Shown here one piece after another: positions 56,674 to 64,000 of a stretch of DNA of 64,000 nucleotides. The DNA comes from Pseudoalteromonas sp. MEBiC 03607 (GTDB taxonomy: Bacteria > Pseudomonadota > Gammaproteobacteria > Enterobacterales > Alteromonadaceae). Every line of letters begins with the position of its first letter. The first letter of the stretch is position 1. Position numbers and translations under genes: made by a program. Location: assembly GCF_004792295.1 (NCBI RefSeq), contig NZ_SRRY01000001.1, positions 3,665,501 to 3,729,500 on the forward strand. Direction: 5' to 3'. A model generated the notes under the pieces. The model saw only the letters and a list, made by a program, of their open reading frames with translations. It was not told the DNA's origin and did not search any database.

Positions 56674-56705
56674 TTGTGTAAGCTACAAATAATTGAGCTT
56701 ACACA
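56674..56705. repeat. Perfect 11-base inverted repeat after the pilin operon
   Basis: TTGTGTAAGCT (56674-56684) pairs with AGCTTACACAA (56695-56705). A T-rich tail follows on the plus strand only, so it is not a canonical terminator for the minus-strand pilin genes, but it lies exactly where one is expected. Confidence 0.6.
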
Positions 56706-56726
56706 ATTTTATTTGGGGGATTTGCG

Positions 56727-58487
56727 TTATTCTGCAGGTGATGCGTCGCTTTCGTCTTCGCTTGTTTCTGCGGTTTTGTAGCGCCAACCTAAAAACACAA
56801 TACGAGCTGGAGATGACGGTGTCGTGCCATTTTTAACCTGCAACAAACTTGCATCGTAATGGGCACCACTGCCCCCTGTTGCTGTGATACTTGAGCCACG
56901 AACGCTACCAAATAGCTCACCACTACCAGATAATTTTACCGTTGTGAGGGGCGCATATATCGCAGCATATAAATTTGCAGCTCCACTAAATTGCACTCCA
57001 TTGATGCCATTAAATGTTGAATAAAATGACAGTGAAGGATGACCACTGCTGGTTAACCCTTCTTGTTCAGTGATTACTTTTGCTCCCGCACCAATGCTCA
57101 CTTTGCCGGTGATTAACACGGTTAAACTGCTGTCTTTCTTTATTGTAAGAGTCGTGTCGCCTTCCATTGTGAAGTCACCATCAACCAATAAAATAACATC
57201 ACCACCAGAGACCTCCATTTTGCCGTCACTGGTCATTTTTAATCGGTCTAGTGCAAATATAGATTCCTTACTATTACTACCGCTTGTTTTTGTTTGTGGA
57301 TTTGAATCAAACAAGAAAATATCCGCAAACGTCGGAAAGATAATTTGTCGACCATTTTGACTAAAAAAACCTTTTTGAGTGTTCAGCTTGAATTGCTGTG
57401 TTGGCCCAATCGAAACAGTATCATAGTCAGTAACTTCATCGAGAATATCGACCATTTTCTCTGGAAGTATAAGAGGATCACAGTTGGTGTCTGGGTTGCT
57501 CGGATCGTAATCTGGTGCACTAGGATCTGCAACGGTAACAGGTGCAACATTTGGGTTTACATTAAACTTACTATCACTGTAATGAACACCATTTTGCTGA
57601 TTATTATAGGTATCTTTAAAGTCACCAGTTCCACCATACATAATATCCAGCGCTTCACCTTGGTTATTTGTAATAAACGTCGACCACTGCATTTTGGCAT
57701 CGCCATTAGCTCTAACAACACCTGACACAGTGCCACCACGATGGGTATAATACCCACCCGTGTAGACGTTACCGTCAACACGTAAACCACTACCTGGTGA
57801 AATATACACCCCGGTATTTGAATGAATATTACCTATAATCGGTGATGAACCATTTAAGTAGATAACCCCTGTAGCCTTAACATCACCTCTTATAGGTGAA
57901 TGACCAGACAGCACAACATCCGAATCACCAGCGATGGTCGATACATCGCCATCATTCGATTTTGTTTCTTCATAGCTACCTTTGCTAGAGTCGTAGCTAT
58001 CAATACTGCCACTCCCCGATAAGTTAACTCCTTTACAACCCACCATCGCATTAGTAAATACAGAGCTTCCTTTAGCTCCTTGCAGTGCAAAACGTGCAAC
58101 TAGATTACTTTGTGCATCTCCCTCAAAACGCTGACCTAAACTGGCAATTTCTAGTTCACCATCGGCATTTTTACTTACACTGGCATTAAACGTGGCATCA
58201 GCAGCGATAACGCCCACTCCTGAGGCATCGCTTGTTTTATTGATCAACTCATCAACCGCGAGAATACCTTCTCGATTAATAGTTTGCTGCAATAACTTAG
58301 CTTGTTCAAAAACACCTTTTTCGGCTAGTAAACGACTGTTTAGTTTTTTCTGAAAATTACCACTTAAGCGCTCTTGTACAATTGTTTCGCGTAATGAACT
58401 CAGCACCACAATACTCGCCATGCTGGTTAAAATAAGAACCGTAAAAAGCGTAAAACCAGCTTGTTTATTAAACACGACTATTCCCAT
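56727..58487 (-). CDS. pilX: Large PilX-type minor pilin with a beta-solenoid domain
   Basis: The leader MGIVVFNKQAG is followed by FTLFTVLILTSMASIVVL, a type IV pilin helix lacking Glu5, as usual for PilX/GspK subunits. PilX is normally below 250 residues; this protein has 586. The extra part contains repeated short turns (SGHSPIRGDVKATG, NGSSPIIGNIHS, SGSGELFGSVRGSS) typical of a solenoid, ending with a DUF7305-like segment (LYAAIYAPLTTVKLSG). It overlaps pilW by 20 bases. It may combine tip functions otherwise split among several proteins. Confidence 0.75.
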   Translation of the reverse strand: MGIVVFNKQAGFTLFTVLILTSMASIVVLSSLRETIVQERLSGNFQKKLNSRLLAEKGVFEQAKLLQQTINREGILAVDELINKTSDASGVGVIAADATFNASVSKNADGELEIASLGQRFEGDAQSNLVARFALQGAKGSSVFTNAMVGCKGVNLSGSGSIDSYDSSKGSYEETKSNDGDVSTIAGDSDVVLSGHSPIRGDVKATGVIYLNGSSPIIGNIHSNTGVYISPGSGLRVDGNVYTGGYYTHRGGTVSGVVRANGDAKMQWSTFITNNQGEALDIMYGGTGDFKDTYNNQQNGVHYSDSKFNVNPNVAPVTVADPSAPDYDPSNPDTNCDPLILPEKMVDILDEVTDYDTVSIGPTQQFKLNTQKGFFSQNGRQIIFPTFADIFLFDSNPQTKTSGSNSKESIFALDRLKMTSDGKMEVSGGDVILLVDGDFTMEGDTTLTIKKDSSLTVLITGKVSIGAGAKVITEQEGLTSSGHPSLSFYSTFNGINGVQFSGAANLYAAIYAPLTTVKLSGSGELFGSVRGSSITATGGSGAHYDASLLQVKNGTTPSSPARIVFLGWRYKTAETSEDESDASPAE

Positions 58488-58998
58488 ATGCTTTGAGTAA
58501 AATTGCGTTCGTTAAGGCAATATCGATGTTGATACCTTGACCAAATTGAGTTGGTAAATCCCGTGGTTTGACACTTATCGTGACCAAGTCACCAGATAAA
58601 CTAAACGATAATGCTTCAATACCAGTTAGTAAGCGTTCGGCAACCGCACCATTTAACGAGCATAATAAGTCGTTGCCATTTAAACGATAGATTTCTGTCA
58701 CTTGAGACGTGGTAATAGAGCCATCACAGGCAATAACGCCACTTGGCTGCGTAATTGTGATCGTGCTGTTATCTGCACTAACGATTGGCGTTAATTGCGT
58801 TTGTTTTATACTTCGGGTGAACACTTTACTTGTGAAGCGAATCACTTCTTGGGCGTTTTCAAGTTCTTTACTTACCGCAATCGTACTTTTAATAGCCGAA
58901 TAAGATAAACTCACGCCTGCAAGTAAAAATGCCCCTGCTGCAAGTGCAACCATCAGCTCAACTAAACTAAAACCCTTACCACGCTTCATCATTAGCAA
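58468..58998 (-). CDS. pilW: PilW-type minor pilin
   Basis: The leader MLMMKRGKG precedes FSLVELMVALAAGAFLLAG, a prepilin cleavage site with Glu5. The product is 176 residues and belongs with the PilW/GspJ-like subunits that prime pilus assembly. It overlaps pilV by seven bases and pilX by 20. Confidence 0.75.
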   Translation of the reverse strand: MLMMKRGKGFSLVELMVALAAGAFLLAGVSLSYSAIKSTIAVSKELENAQEVIRFTSKVFTRSIKQTQLTPIVSADNSTITITQPSGVIACDGSITTSQVTEIYRLNGNDLLCSLNGAVAERLLTGIEALSFSLSGDLVTISVKPRDLPTQFGQGINIDIALTNAILLKAYGNSRV

Positions 58999-59396
58999 GC
59001 CGCCGATAAATCGGGAAAACTGGCGTTTAAACTAATTTGGTTTTCAGCGTTATCAGTCATACGTTTATCAACCCAACCAACATTTATTTGCATATCGTTA
59101 CTGTAAGAAGCCGGAATCGTCAGTTGGTAGTCGTTTACTTGTGGCTTAAGGCTTTCTCTAAAAGTGGCATCCTGAAACAAAGCGGGATCGGTTTTTTGAA
59201 TTTCACACACATGCGGCCATAAACGCTCAATTGTGTTTTGGCCTTGAATAAGTGACACCGTATAATGAAAACTATTGGTCGCATACTGTAAAGACTTCAA
59301 CTGCGCTGCAGCTAAACCCAATAACGCTATCCCAGCAATAACAACAGAAATCATGACCTCTAGTAATGAAAAACCTGCTTGTTTCTTCATGCACAC
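58992..59396 (-). CDS. pilV: PilV-type minor pilin
   Basis: The leader MCMKKQAG is followed by FSLLEVMISVVIAGIALLGL with Glu5, and the helix continues into LKSLQYATNSFHYT, typical of PilV/GspI subunits. The product has 134 residues. It overlaps fimT by 10 bases. A cysteine pair (Cys64 region and the C-terminal Cys) may form a disulphide. Confidence 0.75.
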   Translation of the reverse strand: MCMKKQAGFSLLEVMISVVIAGIALLGLAAAQLKSLQYATNSFHYTVSLIQGQNTIERLWPHVCEIQKTDPALFQDATFRESLKPQVNDYQLTIPASYSNDMQINVGWVDKRMTDNAENQISLNASFPDLSAAC

Positions 59397-59857
59397 CCTC
59401 GCTGTGAACTTTCAACTAACCAATTTTGCCCACTTTTAAGTACACACATCACATAGTCTGTGGTGTTAACATGCTCATCTTGAATACGAATACTTGCTTG
59501 TCTATCAACCTCACCACTGGCACTCACCGTTAATGAGACCAAATTGACGCTAACGCCAGCTTTTGTCACAGAAAATGCTTTTAAAATAGTATCAACACCG
59601 GCTTCATTTAAAGTCACTTCCCAGCGGTTATCACTCACAACTAATCGAATCGACTTATCGCGTTTTACAGCTTCACTGCGTGCATATTTGTAAACGTTGT
59701 TGAGTTGATTTGCGGTAGTAATGACGCGATCTTGCAAAATCTGCTGGCTAAAAGATGGCAATGCAAGACTTGCCAAAATCCCAATAACACCGAGCACCAC
59801 TAATAATTCAACTAGGGTAAAACCAACTAAACGACGCAATTTAGTTACTCCCAACAA
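59387..59857 (-). CDS. fimT: GspH/FimT-type minor pilin
   Basis: The leader [12 protein letters not shown] precedes [20 protein letters not shown] with Glu5. The next segment, [21 protein letters not shown], is the GspH/FimT landmark. The product has 156 residues. It overlaps pilE by 13 bases. Confidence 0.85.
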   Translation of the reverse strand: MLGVTKLRRLVGFTLVELLVVLGVIGILASLALPSFSQQILQDRVITTANQLNNVYKYARSEAVKRDKSIRLVVSDNRWEVTLNEAGVDTILKAFSVTKAGVSVNLVSLTVSASGEVDRQASIRIQDEHVNTTDYVMCVLKSGQNWLVESSQRGCA

Positions 59858-60276
59858 TCATTGGCTGTCGCGCTGTAACTACCATCATGGTTAACGACAA
59901 GCTCACCACAGCGATCGCCCGCTTGTGCAGAGCCCGTATTAGGCGTTGCTTTTAAACTGTAGCCACGGTTTTTAAAATCACTCACTGCACCAGCAGCTTT
60001 ATCGGTGGCAGTATAAGTAAAAGAGTAATAGCTAGTATCTTGCGTTGTGAATGTATTGGGATATCCACCATTTCGCGAATAGATACGCTCAAGACTTGCA
60101 CTATATTGAAGTAATTCTTGTTGAATATCAGCGCGTCGGCTGCGCTGCATATGCTCAGTATAAGCGGGTAATGCCACACTGTAGAGAATACCTATAATTG
60201 CTACAACAATAAGTAATTCAACTAATGTAAAACCACGTTGCTTACCTTGTCCACTTAACACGAGCGCATTTAACAA
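59845..60276 (-). CDS. pilE: PilE-type minor pilin
   Basis: A TTG start (60276), eight bases after GAGG, gives a 15-residue leader ending QRG before [20 protein letters not shown] with Glu5. The rest ([25 protein letters not shown], final Cys region) is that of PilE minor pilins. It is first in the operon and lies just behind a strong promoter. Confidence 0.85.
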   Translation of the reverse strand: MLNALVLSGQGKQRGFTLVELLIVVAIIGILYSVALPAYTEHMQRSRRADIQQELLQYSASLERIYSRNGGYPNTFTTQDTSYYSFTYTATDKAAGAVSDFKNRGYSLKATPNTGSAQAGDRCGELVVNHDGSYSATANDCWE

Positions 60277-60308
60277 TCTTAATACCTCTAATACTTTTTT
60301 GTTAAAAC

Positions 60309-60337
60309 AATATAAATGACAGCGTTGTCAGTGTCAA
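60309..60337 (-). promoter_or_regulatory. Strong sigma-70 promoter of the minor-pilin operon
   Basis: On the minus strand a perfect TTGACA (60337-60332) and TATATT (60314-60309) are exactly 17 bases apart. The spacer contains the palindrome TGACA-ACGC-TGTCA, a possible operator. The rest of the gap (60338-60571) is AT-rich and shows no gene or clear signal. Confidence 0.75.
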
Positions 60338-60571
60338 TTTTAACCAATTTACTTTTATTCATCCGATTATACTAATAAGAAAAATAAAATTAAGAAAAAA
60401 GAATGTTTGTTTGTAAAATAGGTAAGATTATAGGATTATAAATTAGGTATTTAAAATATGAAAACCAATACTATTTACCGTAAACCTATGAGTTGATAGC
60501 GGTACAAAACGCTACAATTAAGCGTGTTTAAGGCTAATTCAGAAAGTGGCTATTACTCAAATTTCAGGCAC

Positions 60572-60602
60572 AAAAAAGCCGCACCTAAGCGCGGCTTTTT
60601 TT
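60572..60602 (-). terminator. Terminator of the rpsF-priB-rpsR-rplI operon
   Basis: AAAAAAGCCGC pairs with GCGGCTTTTTT around CACC-like loop bases, with T runs in both directions; it lies 15 bases after rplI. Confidence 0.85.
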
Positions 60603-60616
60603 ACTTAATATTGCTA

Positions 60617-61069
60617 TTAAGCTTCAGCGATAACGATTACTTTGATAGTAGCCGTTACGTCTGAGTGTACTGCGATTGCTACGTCAAATTCGCCAGTCTC
60701 ACGGATAGTACCTAGAGGTAAACGAACTTCTGATTTAGCAACTTCAACGCCAACAGCTGAAATAGCTTCAGCGATGTCGCGAGTACCGATAGAACCGAAT
60801 AACTTGCCTTCGTCACCAGCTTTAGAAACTAGTGTAACTTCAGCTAATGCTTCTAACTTGTCAGCGCGAGCTTGAGCAGCAGCTAGATCTTCAGCGATCT
60901 TAGCTTCTAAATCAGCACGACGTGCTTCGAAAGTTTCGATGTTAGCTTTAGTTGCAGGAACTGCCTTACCTTTTGGGAAAAGGAAGTTACGTGCGAAGCC
61001 AGATTTAACTACAACCTGGTCACCTAGGCCACCTAGGTTTGCGATCTTGTCTAGTAGAATAACTTGCAT
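60617..61069 (-). CDS. rplI: 50S ribosomal protein L9
   Basis: The 150-residue protein starts [19 protein letters not shown] and continues [16 protein letters not shown], the conserved RNA-binding N-domain, then a long helix and the C-domain with [15 protein letters not shown]. It is the last gene of the ribosomal operon. Confidence 0.98.
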   Translation of the reverse strand: MQVILLDKIANLGGLGDQVVVKSGFARNFLFPKGKAVPATKANIETFEARRADLEAKIAEDLAAAQARADKLEALAEVTLVSKAGDEGKLFGSIGTRDIAEAISAVGVEVAKSEVRLPLGTIRETGEFDVAIAVHSDVTATIKVIVIAEA

Positions 61070-61104
61070 GTCTCTACACCTTTTAAAAACTGTTAATCCG
61101 CTGC

Positions 61105-61332
61105 TTACTTATGTAAGTCAGTGTATGGAAGAAGGGCTAAGTAGCGAGCACGCTTGATAGCAGTTGCTAGCTGACGCTGATATTTAGCGCTAGTACCTGT
61201 GATACGGCTAGGTACGATTTTGCCACTTTCTGTAACATAGTTTCTAAGAGTAGCTAGATCTTTATAATCGATTTGTTGTACGCCTTCCGCTTTAAAGCGG
61301 CAGAACTTACGACGTCTGAAATAACGTGCCAT
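61105..61332 (-). CDS. rpsR: 30S ribosomal protein S18
   Basis: The 75-residue protein starts [17 protein letters not shown] and contains [20 protein letters not shown] and [19 protein letters not shown], all conserved in S18. S18 pairs with S6, whose gene opens the operon. Confidence 0.98.
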
Positions 61333-61344
61333 GAGTAAAATTCC

Positions 61345-61671
61345 TCAAAAAATTCTTTCTATATGTTGAGCATGCAAGACCAATTGGCTTAAGCCGTTTC
61401 GACCTTCGTGACGGTTTAAAAACCCCGTCACCTGCACTTGGTGCCCAACGTGCAATTGTTGAGTCTGTTGTTGCAATGGCGTGCCGCTGGCAACAACTTG
61501 AAGCCTGACATAACTATTACGGTTAAGGTCTGCTTCAACTTGCATCGATTTATGTTCAAGAACAAAAATACAATGCGGTATACCAGCAGGGCTTTGACTA
61601 TATTTTGGGGTTTTACATACAACCCCAGATAATGTCAGCTGATTCATATAAGGATTAAGCGGTTGGCTCAT
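61345..61671 (-). CDS. priB: Primosomal replication protein PriB
   Basis: The 108-residue OB-fold protein aligns with PriB: NQLTLSGVVCKTP, SPAGIPHCIFVLEHKS, and NGLSQLVLHAQHIE. I keep the first ATG because GAGA lies before it, while the second (61647) has no ribosome site; this leaves an extra eight residues compared with E. coli. PriB helps restart stalled forks with PriA and DnaT. Its place between rpsF and rpsR is the usual one. Confidence 0.93.
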   Translation of the reverse strand: MSQPLNPYMNQLTLSGVVCKTPKYSQSPAGIPHCIFVLEHKSMQVEADLNRNSYVRLQVVASGTPLQQQTQQLHVGHQVQVTGFLNRHEGRNGLSQLVLHAQHIERIF

Positions 61672-61714
61672 CTTTTTGTCTCAACTGCAAGCGCCATGCT
61701 TGAACTCAAAACGA

Positions 61715-62056
61715 TTAAGCAGCTGGTGCTTCTTTCTTCTCTTCTTTCGCAAGAGGAGATGCTTCAGTTACAGCGTCTTTAGTACGCATAACTAAGTTAC
61801 GAAGCACTGCATCGTTGTAGCGGAAAGTAGTTTCTAGCTCGCTGATTACTTCAGTAGGTGCTTCAACGTTCATAAGAACATAATGAGCTTTGTGAAGCTT
61901 GTCGATTGGGTAAGCCAATTGACGACGGCCCCAGTCTTCAAGACGGTGGATAGTACCACCAGCTTCAGTGATAGAACCAGTATAACGTTCGATCATACCA
62001 GCTACTTGCTCACTCTGATCAGGGTGAACCATGAATACGATTTCGTAATGACGCAT
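61715..62056 (-). CDS. rpsF: 30S ribosomal protein S6
   Basis: The 113-residue protein starts [18 protein letters not shown] and contains [20 protein letters not shown] and YVLMNVEAP, typical of S6. The tail is [10 protein letters not shown], so the C-terminus is Ala-Ala and not the Glu-Glu that RimK extends in E. coli. It is first in the operon, behind a structured leader. Confidence 0.98.
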   Translation of the reverse strand: MRHYEIVFMVHPDQSEQVAGMIERYTGSITEAGGTIHRLEDWGRRQLAYPIDKLHKAHYVLMNVEAPTEVISELETTFRYNDAVLRNLVMRTKDAVTEASPLAKEEKKEAPAA

Positions 62057-62079
62057 GGATATTCCTTACGGTTAATAGA

Positions 62080-62112
62080 GCCTTCTACCGTTTCGGCCAG
62101 TCGGTTTAAGGC
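62080..62112 (-). promoter_or_regulatory. Candidate S6:S18-binding leader hairpin of rpsF
   Basis: On the minus strand GCCTT-AA-ACCG pairs with CGGT-AG-AAGGC around an 11-base loop holding another CCG. Leaders of rpsF in many bacteria contain a hairpin with a CCG element bound by the S6:S18 pair for feedback; this one fits in place and shape, but the match is by eye. Confidence 0.5.
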
Positions 62113-62147
62113 AAGGAATTAAATTTAATAAGCCGAAATGAGCGCGC

Positions 62148-62176
62148 ATTTTACGCTTAGATTGATAATTAAGCAA
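62148..62176 (-). promoter_or_regulatory. Promoter of the rpsF operon
   Basis: On the minus strand TTGCTT (62176-62171) and TAAAAT (62153-62148) are 17 bases apart. Start near 62141 gives a leader of about 85 bases that includes the hairpin at 62080-62112. Confidence 0.6.
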
Positions 62177-62240
62177 GATAAAACAGCAAGCCAAGCTAGA
62201 TTATTGTGCTCTAATAAAATTTTCTAAGCGCTAAAAACAA

Positions 62241-62265
62241 AAAACCCAGCCGAGGCTGGGTTTTT
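62241..62265 (-). terminator. Terminator of rpmB-rpmG
   Basis: AAAACCCAGCC and GGCTGGGTTTT form a perfect stem around GA, with A and T runs on the two sides. Confidence 0.85.
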
Positions 62266-62284
62266 GAGATTCTGAAAACTAAAA

Positions 62285-62440
62285 TTACTTGATTTTAGCT
62301 TCTTTGAAAATCACGTGTTTACGAGCTTTAGGATCGTATTTTTTGATTTCCATTTTTTCAGGCATGTTACGCTTGTTCTTGTCGGTAGTGTAGAAAAAAC
62401 CAGTACCAGCAGTTGAAACTAAACGGATCTTATCGCGCAT
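62285..62440 (-). CDS. rpmG: 50S ribosomal protein L33
   Basis: This short gene encodes 51 residues: [19 protein letters not shown], then [19 protein letters not shown] and [13 protein letters not shown]. This matches L33 of the type without zinc cysteines, like that of E. coli. It lies 11 bases after rpmB on the same strand. Confidence 0.97.
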   Translation of the reverse strand: MRDKIRLVSTAGTGFFYTTDKNKRNMPEKMEIKKYDPKARKHVIFKEAKIK

Positions 62441-62451
62441 GATTCAGTTCC

Positions 62452-62688
62452 TTAAACTTTTTCGCCACGAGCACGGATTTCTGTAAGAACCGCGTCGATG
62501 CCTTTTTTATCGATAATACGCATACCTTTAGTAGTAGTGCGTAGTGTTACAAAACGTTTTTCACTTTCAACCCAAAAACGGTGAGTTTGTAGGTTAGGTA
62601 GGAAACGACGTTTAGTCGCGTTTCTCGCGTGTGAACGGTGGTTACCAACCGCTGGACGCTTACCTGTAACTTGACATACTTTAGACAT
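62452..62688 (-). CDS. rpmB: 50S ribosomal protein L28
   Basis: The 78-residue protein starts [20 protein letters not shown] and contains [17 protein letters not shown], typical of L28. It is transcribed with rpmG from the promoter at 62773-62801. Confidence 0.98.
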   Translation of the reverse strand: MSKVCQVTGKRPAVGNHRSHARNATKRRFLPNLQTHRFWVESEKRFVTLRTTTKGMRIIDKKGIDAVLTEIRARGEKV

Positions 62689-62772
62689 GTCTATATATCT
62701 CCAATAACTTCGCTCGAGCTTAATTTTCCCTTAGGCCAGTATTTGTGCCCCGGGATAAATCGAAGGGCGCTC

Positions 62773-62801
62773 TTTATACAGCTTATACAGGCAAAGATCA
62801 A
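62773..62801 (-). promoter_or_regulatory. Promoter of rpmB-rpmG
   Basis: On the minus strand TTGATC (62801-62796) and TATAAA (62778-62773) are separated by 17 bases. Confidence 0.6.
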
Positions 62802-62961
62802 GTAACAGATCTTATCCAATCAGCTCATGTGTAAATTTGATAGCGGCTAATTATAAAGATCGAATGCCCTTAGGGAAAGTAAAAACTGCATTTAAATTAA
62901 ACTAATTTCTAAAATCGCCCTAAACTGCTCATTTTTAACACACTCTCTAGCCTAACAAGCT

Positions 62962-63636
62962 TTATATAAGCCCTCTTTCGGCAAACGACACACAATTTTC
63001 ACCTCCCACTATGATGTGATCCAGCACATTTATATCAACTAAGGCTAACGCTTGCTGCAATTTCGTGGTGATCAATTTATCAGCCTGACTTGGCTCAGCT
63101 ACTCCACTTGGATGGTTATGGGCAAGAATCAGCGCCGCGGCATTATTACGTAATGCTGCTTTAACGACTTCGCGTGGGTACACAGAAGCTGCATTAATAG
63201 TGCCGTAAAAAAGTACTTCGTCTTTAATTAATTGATTTTGATTATCTAAATACAGCACCATAAATACTTCTTGCTGCAAACCACGCAACTGAATAGTTAA
63301 GTAGTCGTACACAGCTTGTGGCGAATTAAATAGTGCCTCGCGTTTACATTGCTCAAGCATATAGCGCCGGCTTAATTCAAGTACCGCTTGCAACTGAACA
63401 TACTTAGCCGCCCCTAAGCCCTTTTGTGCGCAGAATTCTTGTTCGCTCGCGTTAAACAAGTTTTGCAATGTACTATTTATACTGAGTAAATGCTCTGCAA
63501 GCTCAATAGCATTCATGCCCGGCACGCCTGTGCGTAAAAATATTGCTAATAGCTCTGCATCTGAAAGTGCTTTAGCACCTTTAGCAAGTAGCTTCTCGCG
63601 AGGCCTTGCTGAAAGAGGTAAATCGGTTAATGGCAT
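62962..63636 (-). CDS. radC: RadC family protein (JAB/MPN domain)
   Basis: The 224-residue protein has the N-terminal UPF0758 helix-hairpin-helix part ([20 protein letters not shown]) and the C-terminal JAMM motif HNHPSG with Asp in SQADKLI. Its metalloprotease-like fold is conserved, but the DNA-repair role once assumed is doubtful. It lies upstream of rpmB and is divergent from coaBC, the usual arrangement. Confidence 0.95.
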   Translation of the reverse strand: MPLTDLPLSARPREKLLAKGAKALSDAELLAIFLRTGVPGMNAIELAEHLLSINSTLQNLFNASEQEFCAQKGLGAAKYVQLQAVLELSRRYMLEQCKREALFNSPQAVYDYLTIQLRGLQQEVFMVLYLDNQNQLIKDEVLFYGTINAASVYPREVVKAALRNNAAALILAHNHPSGVAEPSQADKLITTKLQQALALVDINVLDHIIVGGENCVSFAERGLI

Positions 63637-63788
63637 TGCTTCATCCTTAAAACAACTATATCAATGACTAAACTGTACTATAAAACCTAGAAAATCCAGT
63701 TTTTTCCTGCCATGAAAAAGAAAACTTCATGCTATCGGTAAAGATTTGCTATCGTTAGCCCATATCGACAAAAGTTAAATTTCACGTA

Positions 63789-64000
63789 ATGACTAAATCA
63801 GTAAATAAAAAAATCCTGCTAGGTATGAGTGGTGGTATTGCAGCCTATAAATGTGCAGAGCTTGTCCGCCGTTTAAAAGATCAAGGCTGTGAAGTTAAAG
63901 TCGTCATGACCGACTCAGCAAAACACTTTATTACTCCTTTAACAATGCAAGCGGTAAGCGGTGAAATTGTTTCTGATTCATTACTCGACCCAGCAGCAGA
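63789..64000 (+). CDS. coaBC: Phosphopantothenoylcysteine decarboxylase/synthetase, N-terminal part
   Basis: The first 70 codons are visible before the window ends. [21 protein letters not shown] is the FMN-binding start of the CoaC half, followed by [21 protein letters not shown]. The full protein makes 4'-phosphopantetheine for coenzyme A. It is divergent from radC. Confidence 0.95.
   Translation, partial: MTKSVNKKILLGMSGGIAAYKCAELVRRLKDQGCEVKVVMTDSAKHFITPLTMQAVSGEIVSDSLLDPAA

Noticed and set aside
60315-60337. TGTCA repeats as a second Pho box before pilE
   Set aside because: The spacing between repeats is six bases, not 11, and they coincide with the -35 element and a palindrome.

Overview
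The window reads as a contiguous piece of a gammaproteobacterial chromosome, most like a marine member of the Alteromonadales (Pseudoalteromonas or a close relative). The reasons are moderate AT-richness, a TonB-dependent receptor fragment, AsnA/AsnC and HdfR/MaoP divergent pairs, PriB inside the rpsF-rpsR-rplI operon, an Mn-type pyrophosphatase, and gammaproteobacterial families such as DUF2960, DUF3034, DUF3299 and FapA/DUF342. The genus is an inference from gene content; no 16S rRNA is present. I saw no transposase, integrase, prophage or CRISPR array.

Layout. 1-5.5 kb: end of a TonB-dependent receptor, a TPR-sulfotransferase, then a minus-strand surface-polysaccharide group (CDP-glycerol glycerophosphotransferase, TagD-like cytidylyltransferase, KpsS/KpsC-like protein) followed by sseA. 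5.5-9.8 kb: a tightly overlapping four-gene operon encoding a periplasmic cupredoxin, a membrane GGDEF-EAL enzyme, a DUF3034 outer-membrane protein and a lipid-anchored truncated haemoglobin. 9.9-14.8 kb: purC, a second CDP-glycerol glycerophosphotransferase, and a MacB/FtsX-type ABC transporter whose permease carries a His-Asp repeat, with a DUF3299 protein. 14.8-20.6 kb: a complete RND efflux pump. 20.7-33.5 kb: mutM, ppaC, gmk-rpoZ-spoT-ridA, FapA, asnA/asnC, trmH, recG. 33.6-43 kb: a porin with a good Pho box, hdfR/maoP, a REC-REC-GGDEF protein behind a long hairpin, rarD, recQ, an Omp85-type protein and an MscS-like protein.

43-45.4 kb is an accessory island: a candidate membrane-active toxin followed by two paralogous three-helix membrane proteins that look like immunity proteins. 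45.4-54.3 kb: a RimK operon, zntB/rof, tRNA-Arg(CCG), a YkoF-like/PnuC-like/kinase set that looks like thiamine salvage, alr and dnaB. 54.4-60.3 kb: a hairpin-forming MITE-like repeat, an ECF sigma/anti-sigma/DUF4097 operon, and a five-gene minor-pilin operon. 60.6-64 kb: the rpsF-priB-rpsR-rplI operon with a structured leader, rpmB-rpmG, radC and the start of coaBC.

Most of the window is conserved housekeeping DNA. The least explained parts are the cupredoxin/c-di-GMP/haemoglobin operon (5543-9737), the toxin-immunity-like island (43116-45282), the metal-related ABC operon (12318-14804) and the putative thiamine salvage set (49809-51517). All functional calls rest on reading motifs by eye and on remembered families; no database search was run.
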